This document shows, piece after piece, positions 56,407 through 64,000 of a stretch of DNA of 64,000 nt. The DNA comes from Paenibacillus polymyxa (GTDB lineage Bacteria; Bacillota; Bacilli; Paenibacillales; Paenibacillaceae). Under the pieces are notes generated by a model. The model did not search any database. It saw only the letters and a program-made list of their open reading frames with translations, and had not been told where the DNA came from. Numbering within the stretch: position 1 is the first letter of the stretch; every line of letters starts with the position of its first letter. Position numbers and translations under genes: made by a program. Location: NCBI RefSeq assembly GCF_018614975.1, contig NZ_JAGGNR010000018.1, positions 1 to 64,000 of the forward strand, written 5' to 3'.

Positions 56407-59103
56407 CTATTCTGTCAGCTTCATCAAATTCAGCAGTTGATCATTGTCCATTTCTGTGATCCAGCTTTCCTGGATGTCCGGCACGATTTCCTGTGATAGA
56501 CGTACCTTGTCTTCAATGATCTGATCGATTTTCTCCTCAATCGTCCCTTGTGTAATAAATTTGTGGACAATCACATTCTTCTGCTGACCAATCCGAAATG
56601 CCCGGTCTGTCGCCTGATTTTCCACCGCCGGATTCCACCATCTGTCGAAATGAACCACATGATTGGCCGCCGTCAAGTTCAGCCCCACTCCACCCGCTTT
56701 GATGGACAGCACCATAAACGGTACATATTCTTTGCCCTGAAAAGCTTCCACCAACTCTTGCCGCTTCCCAATCGGCGTTTCACCATGGAGAACCAGCCCT
56801 TTATGCTGAAAGATCGGCTCCAGAAACATCTGTAACGCTTCCGTCACTTCCTTGAATTGGGTAAAAATAAGCACCCGCTCCCGCTTCTCGTAGATCGTCT
56901 CGCAGATTTCGCGTAGCCGCGCAAACTTGCCGCTATCTGGTTCTGCATAGACCTGCTGACCCAAATACTGATCAGGGTGATTACAGATTTGCTTGAATTT
57001 CATTAACGCCGCCAGTACCAATCCTTTGCGCTGAATACCCTCTTCCGAAGCTGTAAGCTTCTCCTGCAATTCCTTGACAAGCTTGTTGTACAGGACAACC
57101 TGTTTTTTCGTAAGGGTCGCATACGTTTTCATCTCGATTTTGTCAGGCAGATCGGTAATAACCGTGCGATCTGTCTTTAACCGGCGCAAAATAAACGGAC
57201 TCACTGTCTGCCGCAGCCTGCCATAGCCATCGCTGGAATCGCGCAGTCCACGCGTGAAAGCACCGAATTCTTTTACCGTTCCGAGCAATCCCTTGTTGAG
57301 AAAATCAAACAGCGACCACAGATCGCCCAACCTGTTCTCGATTGGCGTACCTGTCATCGCGATACGATAGGAGGCTTGAATCTGCTTGACGAGTTTCGTC
57401 TGCTTTGTGCCTGGATTTTTGATCGCCTGGGCTTCGTCGAGGATAAGCATGTCCCACTCCTGCGTCCTCAGCCACTCATACTTCGCTAACATCCCGTACG
57501 TTGTAATGACAAGTTGAGTCCCCGCTCCAAGAGCAACGGCTTCCTGAATATCTTTGTTCTGCGATGAATGGCATACGTAATATTTCAGAGAAGGCGCGAA
57601 CTTGTCAATCTCTCGCATCCAGTTCCCGATCAGTGAAGCCGGGACGATGAGCAGTGCCCGCTCCTGCCGCACACTGCGGATATAGTTCAGAAGCGCAATA
57701 ATCTGTATCGTTTTGCCCAGACCCATATCATCGGCGAGACAAGCACCTAAGCCAAGGGTCTTCATCATATGCAACCAGGTTACCCCGCGTTCCTGATAAG
57801 TCCGTAAGCTTGCCTGAAAGTTCTCACCAACCCCGTCAAGAGCTCCAATCCGGTCTGGCTCTCGCAACCGCTCCATGACCGTTTCCAACCATTGCCCGTT
57901 CGTGACCTCAACCTCTACCTTGTCCGAATCCACTTGCAAAACACGTTCCGCATTCATATGCAGTTTCATGGCCTCAATGAGCGTTAATCCGGAGACACCT
58001 GCGGTTTTCTCCGCCTGTTCATAAGCAGTTAGCGCCTGTTGCAGACGTTTGTGATTAACCTCTACCCATTTGCCCTTGATCAGCGCCAACCCTTCTTGCT
58101 CCACTAGCAATTGCCGTATCTCTTCCGGGGAGAACGATTCATCTCCCAGCCACAGATCAGCCTGAAAGCTTAATAATTCTTCTGCACTCAGATGAGAAGG
58201 TTGCTTTTCTCCCACGCTAACATTGAGCTTGATGGCATTGGACTTACTGCGCCACCACTTTGGAATCCGGCACAACACGCCTGCATCTTCATAGAGCCCT
58301 ACTTCTCGCAAAAAGTCATATGCTTCTTCAGATGTCAGTCCAATTGCATAAAAAATATCGCCAGACTCCACCAGCTCGCTAATCAGCTCACTATGTTCTG
58401 CCGCACGATGTACCGTCGAGAGAAGTTCCAACAGCTTTCCGCTATTCTCTCCGTAATCCATCAATGCCTGCTTGAGTGGCAAATGTCTGGTTTTCCCTGC
58501 TTCCTGCTCTTCTGCTGCATAGGTAGATAAGAATGAAAAAGGAAATTCCTCCCCTTCCTTACTCTCCACAAGGTGAAAGTAGACACGTCCTGCCGGCTGA
58601 AAAGCAGATCCACTATCCGTGAACCATTGAGCCATGCTACCGTCATGTCGTTTCACACTCGCTGTAAAAGCACGATGCAGGCCCTGCCAAAGTTCTTCAA
58701 TAAAGCTTTCATCCAAATATTGCGATCCAATCAGATACGGGGCATCTGCCAGCCATTCCTGTACATTCTTTATCTCAAGTGCAAGGACAGTTGCATCACG
58801 CTTTCCTTCCAATTCAGGATGTAGCGCCATTCCTTTCAGGAACGCCATTCCAATACGCTGCATAAATCGGAGGGACTCCGACAATACCTCATTCCGCCGC
58901 TTCAAAGCCAGTTCTAGCAGGAATCCGTCCGGATCCTTGCGAAACAGCGTATACAGCTCATCTTGAAGTGCTTGCCCGCCGGGTTCAGTCTCGGATTGCC
59001 ATGGCCCCCCTTGCCAGTCCAGTTCATACTGCCCGTCCGGAAGCAGAACGGCAATAAGCTCTCTCCTGCCGGTAACCATAGCCGCCTTGTGTTGTCCCTG
59101 CAT
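56407..59103 (-). CDS. SNF2-family DEAD/DEAH helicase (Swi2/Snf2 ATPase)
   Basis: An 898-residue double-stranded DNA translocase. The C-terminal half has all SNF2 motifs: CLADDMGLGKTIQIIALL (Walker A), LILDEAQAIKNP (DEAQ), MTGTPIENRLGDLWSLFDFLN, FTQFKEVTEAL and the arginine-finger motif QATDRAFRIGQ. The N-terminal 430 residues match the bacterial SNF2-associated region, including LLSFQADLWLGDESFSPEEIRQLL. The ATG at 59103 has GGGAG 8 nt upstream. It is paired with a SWIM protein, as often seen; a role in chromosome remodelling or in recycling stalled RNA polymerase is inferred only. Confidence 0.93.
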   Translation of the reverse strand: MQGQHKAAMVTGRRELIAVLLPDGQYELDWQGGPWQSETEPGGQALQDELYTLFRKDPDGFLLELALKRRNEVLSESLRFMQRIGMAFLKGMALHPELEGKRDATVLALEIKNVQEWLADAPYLIGSQYLDESFIEELWQGLHRAFTASVKRHDGSMAQWFTDSGSAFQPAGRVYFHLVESKEGEEFPFSFLSTYAAEEQEAGKTRHLPLKQALMDYGENSGKLLELLSTVHRAAEHSELISELVESGDIFYAIGLTSEEAYDFLREVGLYEDAGVLCRIPKWWRSKSNAIKLNVSVGEKQPSHLSAEELLSFQADLWLGDESFSPEEIRQLLVEQEGLALIKGKWVEVNHKRLQQALTAYEQAEKTAGVSGLTLIEAMKLHMNAERVLQVDSDKVEVEVTNGQWLETVMERLREPDRIGALDGVGENFQASLRTYQERGVTWLHMMKTLGLGACLADDMGLGKTIQIIALLNYIRSVRQERALLIVPASLIGNWMREIDKFAPSLKYYVCHSSQNKDIQEAVALGAGTQLVITTYGMLAKYEWLRTQEWDMLILDEAQAIKNPGTKQTKLVKQIQASYRIAMTGTPIENRLGDLWSLFDFLNKGLLGTVKEFGAFTRGLRDSSDGYGRLRQTVSPFILRRLKTDRTVITDLPDKIEMKTYATLTKKQVVLYNKLVKELQEKLTASEEGIQRKGLVLAALMKFKQICNHPDQYLGQQVYAEPDSGKFARLREICETIYEKRERVLIFTQFKEVTEALQMFLEPIFQHKGLVLHGETPIGKRQELVEAFQGKEYVPFMVLSIKAGGVGLNLTAANHVVHFDRWWNPAVENQATDRAFRIGQQKNVIVHKFITQGTIEEKIDQIIEDKVRLSQEIVPDIQESWITEMDNDQLLNLMKLTE

Positions 59104-59279
59104 TGTTTTCACTCCCTTTATCATAACGAGCTTGTCTCTCTTCTCGTATATACACCGAATGATGATCTGTTAGACATGTAGTATCGTTCTCACTCTCTAT
59201 TTTTGCACAGTACCACCTGCGTTTCAATACATTCGCCACCCTATAAGAAGTGCAAGCAACAGCTCATGTGAGCTTGAGT

Positions 59280-59378
59280 TCACTCCACCAGACGTGACGT
59301 CTGCTTCAGATCCTCAATCCGCACTGCGCCAATACCAAACATGACTGTACGCAGCTCGAATTCGACCTGTTCCAGCGG
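59280..59378 (-). pseudogene. Duplicated 3' fragment of fni
   Basis: About 95 nt match the 3' end of the intact fni gene (59548 onward) at roughly 90% identity by eye. The fragment reads in frame [20 protein letters not shown], then [11 protein letters not shown] and a stop; the intact gene has Gly for that Val and ends with two further residues (PR). Upstream the similarity stops abruptly at a TAG. No ribosome site or start is present, so it is a remnant of duplication and not a gene. It lies about 270 nt downstream of the real 3' end. Confidence 0.85.
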
Positions 59379-59429
59379 CTAATATTTTAATCCCTTATAA
59401 TGGTGCCTTTTTACAAATATATACCTTTA

Positions 59430-59471
59430 CAAACCAAAAGCAGCTCCGGATTCGGAAGCTGCTTTTGGTTT
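59430..59471 (-). terminator. Rho-independent terminator of fni
   Basis: AACCAAAAGCAGCT.CCG pairs with CGG.AGCTGCTTTTGGTT, a very long perfect stem. It lies between the intact fni and its duplicated fragment. Confidence 0.85.
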
Positions 59472-59547
59472 CCTACCTTTTTTAAAGGGGTTCCCCCAGG
59501 GAAATCATGTGATTTTGAAGATCTCACCTTCATTTTAACTCTCGGCC

Positions 59548-60615
59548 CTAACGCGGTTCCACCAGACGTGACGTCTGCTTTAGATCTTCGATCCGCCCTG
59601 CGCCAATGCCAAACATCACGGTACGCAGCTCGAATTCGACCTGTTCCAGTCGCTCACTCAGTGCACCATCGGAAGCGACTGCCGATTCGAGCAGAGATCG
59701 ACCGAAACCGGCCAGATCTGCACCGAGCGCGAGGGCTTTGGCCGCATCCACGCCAGTGTACAGCCCACCACTGCCAATCAGGGCACCAGTAGAGTTCAGC
59801 GCTCGTACTTCCTGAATACACTCCGCTGTGGGAATGCCCCAGTCGGCAAAAGCTTCAGCTGCCGCCCGGCGTACGGGGTTATTGTTACGATATTTTTCCA
59901 CCTGTACCCAGCTTGTGCCACCTGCACCAGCCACATCGATAAACGCGACACCCGCTTCATATAGGCGTTGAGCCGTCACGCCATCGATGCCAAATCCTAC
60001 CTCTTTCACGCCAACAGGTACATCTAGCTCATGACACAAGTTTTCAATTCGCTGAAATAATCCGCTAAAGTTGGTGTTGCCTTCCGGCTGGAAAACTTCC
60101 TGCAACGTGTTCAGATGAAGCACAAGCATGTCCGCTCCCGCAATATCTACAGCACGCTGGAAATCAGCTGTTGTGAAACCATAGTTCAACTGTACCGCAC
60201 CCAGGTTGGCAATGACCGGGATGTCCGGTGCCCAGCGCCGCACATCGAAGGTACTCGCCAGTTCCGGCTGTTCTACGGCAGCACGGATCGAACCTACGCC
60301 GAGCGCCCAGCCTCTGGCGTTTGCTACTCGGGCGAGGCGCTCATTGATGGCGCCCGTTGTTTTGCTTCCACCCGTCATCGAACTGATGAGCAAGGGTGTG
60401 CGTACTTTTTTGCCAATAAACGAAGTCTCCAGATGCACCTCTTCAAAATCCAGTTCCGGCAGTGGGTGATGGCGAAAAGCATACCGCTCCATACCGCTGG
60501 TTACCCCTTCTCCTGCCACATTCTCCTCAAGACAGAGGCGCACGTGTTCCAGCTTCCGTTCTCCCGTAGCCACTTCGGGAAGCAGCCGTTCGCCGGCTCG
60601 CTCTTGTTCATTCAT
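59548..60615 (-). CDS. fni: Type 2 isopentenyl-diphosphate isomerase
   Basis: A 355-residue FMN- and NADPH-dependent enzyme interconverting IPP and DMAPP, the precursors of carotenoids, quinones and undecaprenol. Family features are [34 protein letters not shown]-type sequence ([20 protein letters not shown]), [11 protein letters not shown] and the flavin-binding C-terminal [33 protein letters not shown] lies 7 nt before the ATG. Its position next to carotenoid genes suggests it supplies that pathway. Confidence 0.96.
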   Translation of the reverse strand: MNEQERAGERLLPEVATGERKLEHVRLCLEENVAGEGVTSGMERYAFRHHPLPELDFEEVHLETSFIGKKVRTPLLISSMTGGSKTTGAINERLARVANARGWALGVGSIRAAVEQPELASTFDVRRWAPDIPVIANLGAVQLNYGFTTADFQRAVDIAGADMLVLHLNTLQEVFQPEGNTNFSGLFQRIENLCHELDVPVGVKEVGFGIDGVTAQRLYEAGVAFIDVAGAGGTSWVQVEKYRNNNPVRRAAAEAFADWGIPTAECIQEVRALNSTGALIGSGGLYTGVDAAKALALGADLAGFGRSLLESAVASDGALSERLEQVEFELRTVMFGIGAGRIEDLKQTSRLVEPR

Positions 60616-60836
60616 GATGAGACCTCCTATGTGAGAATCGTGCGGATCGACAGGATAACCTGCCTGTTCCTAGCTTCTATGTATATAAGTCTTTTTGCAA
60701 AAGACAAAAACATTAATTCTAATAAGCATTGCAGCATAACTCTATCCAGTATAACGTTCCATTCCAGCTATGGAAAGGATGCCCCGACACCAAATGTCTC
60801 ACTTAAATCCCGGAGCACCACTATCTTAATGCCTAC

Positions 60837-62369
60837 TTATCTCAAAATTTGCGATGCCAACTGCTCACCAACAAGCTGTCCGGACAATGTCACAATTGGG
60901 GTTCCACCGCCTGGATGCGTTGTTCCGCCCACGTACCAGAGACCTTGTACATCTTTGCTTCGGTTGCCCGGTCGCATAAAGGTCTGTTTTACCGAATTGG
61001 AGGAGATGCCATAGATCGACCCTTGATGCGCCAAAGTATCCCGTTCGATATCTCGCGGCGTGTATCGGATCAGCACATCGGATTGGTTCAAACCGGTAAT
61101 TCCCCGCGCTGCCAATTGTTCCAGTACAAACGCACCGTAACGTTCCGTCTGTTGCTCCCAATTCCATGAATCCGACAAGTAGGGGGCATTAACCAGAATG
61201 AACAGATTGCTGGCTCCCGTCGGGGCCATACCTGCTTCCGAATAACCGGAGTAACAGATGTAGATCGTGGGGTCGTCGGGCATTTTACGGTCACGGAAAA
61301 TCTGGTCGAACTCCGGTTCATACCTTTCCGGGAAGAAAACCGTATGGTGCAACAGCGCATCATATTGTCTTCGCACACCTGCCAGCGTCACAAATCCCGA
61401 AATGGATGGCTCATACTTCCGTATGCGGGCATCGCTCATCTCTTTACGATGTTCCGGTGCGAGCAGCAGTCGATTCACGCTAAGTACATCGCCATTGGCA
61501 ACCACCTGATCGGCTTCCCGGAAGCCTTGATCGGTATCAACTCCAGCTACTTTGCCATTCCGAACAACAATCTGCCGGACCTCTGTGCCAGTAATGATCT
61601 GTACACCTTTTTCCCGAGCCAGCCGGGTCATTCCTTCGATCAGTTGATAGGTTCCGCCTTTTACCCCATAGATGCCGACTTCTGCTTCCACATGCCCCAT
61701 CATGGCAAAGATAGAAGGCGATTGATACGGCGATGATCCCACATAGGTTGCGTACCGTCCGAACATCGCCAGCGTATGCGGATGCTGGAAATACGAACGC
61801 AGCAACTTATCCAGCTTCACCGTTGGGCGTACGCGGAGCAGGCTGCGCAGCATCTGAAAATTGTATTTGTCAGAAGGAGACAGCAGCAACTTACCCAGGA
61901 AATGACGATTGGCTTCCGTATACAGTGCAGCAGACTCATCCATAAATGCCTCATAACGAGCCGCATCCTCCGGACTGTACGCCGCGATCTGCTCCTTCAT
62001 CCACCCGCGATTGCCTGACAAATCTACCACTGTGCCATCTGCGAATATATTACGCGTGCGCGGTTCTAACTGATATAGCTGTACGTAATCTTCCATCGCT
62101 ACACCCGCATAGTCGAAGACTGAACGAAAGGTTGATGGCATCGTGATCGTGCTCGGTCCCCGGTCAAAATGATACCCGTCCCGCTCAATCTGCTGCAACT
62201 TGCCACCTACGTGTTGTTGCCGTTCCAGAATGGTCACACGGACTCCAGCGGATGCAAGACGGATTGCACAAGACAACCCGCCGAATCCTGCACCGATAAT
62301 GATGACATCACATTTCGAATTACGACCGCTCAATTCACTAGTGATGTTACTTCTCACATGACCCTTCAA
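60837..62369 (-). CDS. Carotenoid desaturase/oxidase of the CrtI/CrtN/CrtP family
   Basis: A 510-residue FAD-dependent amine-oxidase-fold enzyme. The dinucleotide-binding motif VIIIGAGFGGLSCAIRLASAG is at about residue 24, and the C-terminal signature LWYVGGTTHPGGGTPIVTLSG is typical of phytoene and diapophytoene desaturases and of the CrtP oxidases derived from them. Sequence alone does not separate desaturase from oxidase; the neighbouring CrtQ-like glycosyltransferase and acyltransferase favour a staphyloxanthin-like C30 pathway. The start is a TTG overlapping the previous stop in TTGA, suggesting coupling; a GTG at residue 5 is an alternative. Confidence 0.88.
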   Translation of the reverse strand: MKGHVRSNITSELSGRNSKCDVIIIGAGFGGLSCAIRLASAGVRVTILERQQHVGGKLQQIERDGYHFDRGPSTITMPSTFRSVFDYAGVAMEDYVQLYQLEPRTRNIFADGTVVDLSGNRGWMKEQIAAYSPEDAARYEAFMDESAALYTEANRHFLGKLLLSPSDKYNFQMLRSLLRVRPTVKLDKLLRSYFQHPHTLAMFGRYATYVGSSPYQSPSIFAMMGHVEAEVGIYGVKGGTYQLIEGMTRLAREKGVQIITGTEVRQIVVRNGKVAGVDTDQGFREADQVVANGDVLSVNRLLLAPEHRKEMSDARIRKYEPSISGFVTLAGVRRQYDALLHHTVFFPERYEPEFDQIFRDRKMPDDPTIYICYSGYSEAGMAPTGASNLFILVNAPYLSDSWNWEQQTERYGAFVLEQLAARGITGLNQSDVLIRYTPRDIERDTLAHQGSIYGISSNSVKQTFMRPGNRSKDVQGLWYVGGTTHPGGGTPIVTLSGQLVGEQLASQILR

Positions 62370-63514
62370 TTGTACCGCCTACCTTTCCATACATACCCCT
62401 TGCCGGAGCGGCCTGCCTGCCAGGAAGCGAGTCCGATGGCGATGACACAGGCCATGCTGACCGGTTGCAGAAGGGCAAGCCACCAGGGTTGTCCGCCAGC
62501 ATGATCCGCTACTCTTTTCACAGCCATACCAAGTAATGTTCCTATCAATCCATACAGAATGGACACCGAACTCCCCGTCATGAGTCCAATAATCAAGCCC
62601 AGTGGAGGCACAATATACATCAGCGTATACATCAACATCGTGCCAAGCAGCAGTACATCTTTGCGCCCCATGCCTTCGTACATGTTTTTCTTGTATCCAT
62701 TCCATACTTCCGCCCCGTTCTGATACATGCGAGTATTCGTTACGTCATGCACGTCGGTCAGCATCACCGGATGACCTGCACGTTTGACTGCTTTGGCGAG
62801 ACTCATGTCATCCACCAGATGCCCTTGAATGGCAGCATGACCGCCGGATGCTTCGTAACTGGAGCGATGAATCAGCAAAAAAGCCCCCGTAGCGGCCACA
62901 AACATCGGACTGGATGATCTGCGTATCATAAAAATGGGCAGATGACTGATGATGGTGAAGACCATCATCGGTACAACAAGCTTTTCCATCCACGTCTTCG
63001 TTACTTGATAAGGAAAACCGGTTACCAGCCCCCCGCTCTGCTCACACCCTGCTGCCAGAGTCTGCCGAATGGCATTTGGCTCCAGACGCACATCCGCATC
63101 CACAAACATAAACCATTCTCCCTTGGCCTCCTGAACCAGCCTGTGACACGCATGAGATTTCCCCATCCAGCCCTCGGGAAGATCAGCGCCATGCAGCAGA
63201 CGCACACGTGCATCGCGATCCGCAATCGCTTGTACCATGGCCGCTGTCTCATCTTCGGAGCGATCATCCAGCACCAGCACTTCCATCCGGAATCCTGACG
63301 TATCGCTCGCGAGCACACTTTCAAGACATCCTTCAATATGTAGTCTTTCATTTCTGGCTGGAATAAGCACCGAGACCAGAAGGTCTGGTGGTTGTATCTT
63401 GTCTGCCCGGAATGAACGTACTTTGGGCAGACAGGAGACGTTCCATAGAGCGAACAGCAACTGGATACCCAATATACTTGTAAGCACAATCCAGAAGATT
63501 TCAGATGCATTCAT
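62366..63514 (-). CDS. Family 2 glycosyltransferase, CrtQ-like
   Basis: A 382-residue membrane-associated glycosyltransferase. An N-terminal transmembrane helix is followed by the GT-A fold: VSVLIPARNE, LVLDDRSEDETAAMV, FVDADVRLEPNAIRQTL (DXD-like) and VDDMSLAKAVKRAG. Several C-terminal membrane helices follow (LLGTMLMYTLMYIVPPLGLIIGL). This order resembles CrtQ, which glycosylates a carotenoid acid. It begins 2 nt after the acyltransferase stop and overlaps the CrtI-type gene, so the three are in one operon. Confidence 0.85.
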   Translation of the reverse strand: MNASEIFWIVLTSILGIQLLFALWNVSCLPKVRSFRADKIQPPDLLVSVLIPARNERLHIEGCLESVLASDTSGFRMEVLVLDDRSEDETAAMVQAIADRDARVRLLHGADLPEGWMGKSHACHRLVQEAKGEWFMFVDADVRLEPNAIRQTLAAGCEQSGGLVTGFPYQVTKTWMEKLVVPMMVFTIISHLPIFMIRRSSSPMFVAATGAFLLIHRSSYEASGGHAAIQGHLVDDMSLAKAVKRAGHPVMLTDVHDVTNTRMYQNGAEVWNGYKKNMYEGMGRKDVLLLGTMLMYTLMYIVPPLGLIIGLMTGSSVSILYGLIGTLLGMAVKRVADHAGGQPWWLALLQPVSMACVIAIGLASWQAGRSGKGYVWKGRRYN

Positions 63515-63515
63515 C

Positions 63516-64000
63516 CTAACGGTTCACCCGCTTTCGCGTGGCATCGTATTTTTCACTTGTTGAACGTACATGACGAATCAGTGGAAGCGCATCTGGCAAG
63601 CTCCCCTGCCCCATTCGTACAAGCTCTGATCTGTGATCGTCTAACTGCTGTTCCAGCAGATGGCCGAGTCTGGAGGCAATCTCTTCACTCTTCCACGCCT
63701 TCCAGTCTTCTATCACAGGCGGGCCAGCTTGCATCGATATTTCCGGTAAATCGTGCTGGACCATCCCATGGCACAAGGTTACCGGTACGGCGATGGCATT
63801 CGGGGAGCGACGAAGCAACAATCCGATGCCTGGACGAAACTGAATCGGTCTGGCCTCCTGATGCAGAATTTCTCCTTGCGGAAAAATCCAGACCCTTTTG
63901 CCCGAATCCAGCAGCTCACTGGTGTACTGTAGAGAGATCCGAATACCGGACGCACTCTCCTTATTGATCGAATACGCACCCAATTTACGAAAAAAAGCAT
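63516..64000 (-). CDS. Lysophospholipid/carotenoid acyltransferase (PlsC-like), 5' end beyond the window
   Basis: The C-terminal 161 codons of a 1-acyl-glycerol-phosphate acyltransferase-like protein; the 5' part, including the HX4D motif, lies outside the window. Visible are FFRKLGAYSINKES and VWIFPQGEILHQEARPIQFRPGIGLL, corresponding to PlsC motifs II and III (FPEG usually; here FPQG). In carotenoid clusters such enzymes esterify the sugar of the glycosylated carotenoid, the likely role here. Its end lies 2 nt from the glycosyltransferase start. Confidence 0.82.
   Translation of the reverse strand, partial: AFFRKLGAYSINKESASGIRISLQYTSELLDSGKRVWIFPQGEILHQEARPIQFRPGIGLLLRRSPNAIAVPVTLCHGMVQHDLPEISMQAGPPVIEDWKAWKSEEIASRLGHLLEQQLDDHRSELVRMGQGSLPDALPLIRHVRSTSEKYDATRKRVNR

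Overview
The window reads as a stretch of chromosome from a Paenibacillus-like, endospore-forming Bacillota of roughly 50% GC. The evidence is gene content and order. The run spoIID-murA-ywzB-atpCDGAHFEBI-wecB-upp-glyA-ywlG-ywlE-mntP-ywlC-spoIIR-prmC-prfA follows the Bacillus subtilis arrangement, as does spoIIQ-spoIIID-mbl-flhO-flhP-fabZ. Many sporulation genes are present, together with an S-layer (SLH) protein and the enzyme that pyruvylates its cell-wall anchor. Nearly everything is on the minus strand except a spore-germination operon (44.8-49.9 kb) and one small gene at 52.3 kb. I see no rRNA, tRNA, prophage or intact insertion sequence.

Layout. 0-10 kb: cell-envelope block with a small unknown gene, a 1309-residue SLH protein, tagO, a TagA-type glycosyltransferase, csaB and a large DUF5693 membrane protein. 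10-18.5 kb: pgcA, fabZ, a small EpuA-type membrane protein, two FlgG-like genes (flhP, flhO), mbl, spoIIID and spoIIQ. A hairpin-rich region with a 112-bp tandem repeat separates flhP from flhO. 18.9-23 kb: spoIID, murA, ywzB. 23.4-31.1 kb: the ATP synthase operon with its sigma-A promoter and terminator, and a four-unit hairpin array between atpA and atpG. 31-39.3 kb: wecB, upp, glyA, ywlG, ywlE, mntP, a Sua5-type gene and spoIIR. 39.5-44.3 kb: two tandem RodA/FtsW-type genes, prmC, prfA. 44.8-50.1 kb: a ger operon with A, C and two B subunits, plus a convergent two-helix protein that could be a D subunit. 50.3-53 kb: ychF, an acetyltransferase, a small membrane protein and a Spo0E-like phosphatase. 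53.0-55.4 kb: accessory island with a receptor-peptide quorum-sensing pair, a decayed gene and a solitary type I-C CRISPR repeat. 55.4-64 kb: SWIM-domain protein, SNF2 helicase, type 2 IPP isomerase and the start of a carotenoid cluster.

Three items stand out. (1) An RRNPP (AimR/AloR-like) receptor is followed 6 nt after its stop codon by a 45-codon secreted pro-peptide ending in NGHGTGS, and the pair has its own terminator. (2) A single 33-bp type I-C CRISPR repeat sits between a promoter and a terminator-like hairpin with no cas genes in view, so it could be expressed as one short RNA. (3) A family of about 120-160-bp intergenic elements has five copies here. Their stems are conserved by compensatory changes, pointing to selection on a folded RNA or DNA form. 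Many start codons below were moved inward from the longest possible frame because a strong Shine-Dalgarno sequence fixes a later ATG, GTG or TTG.
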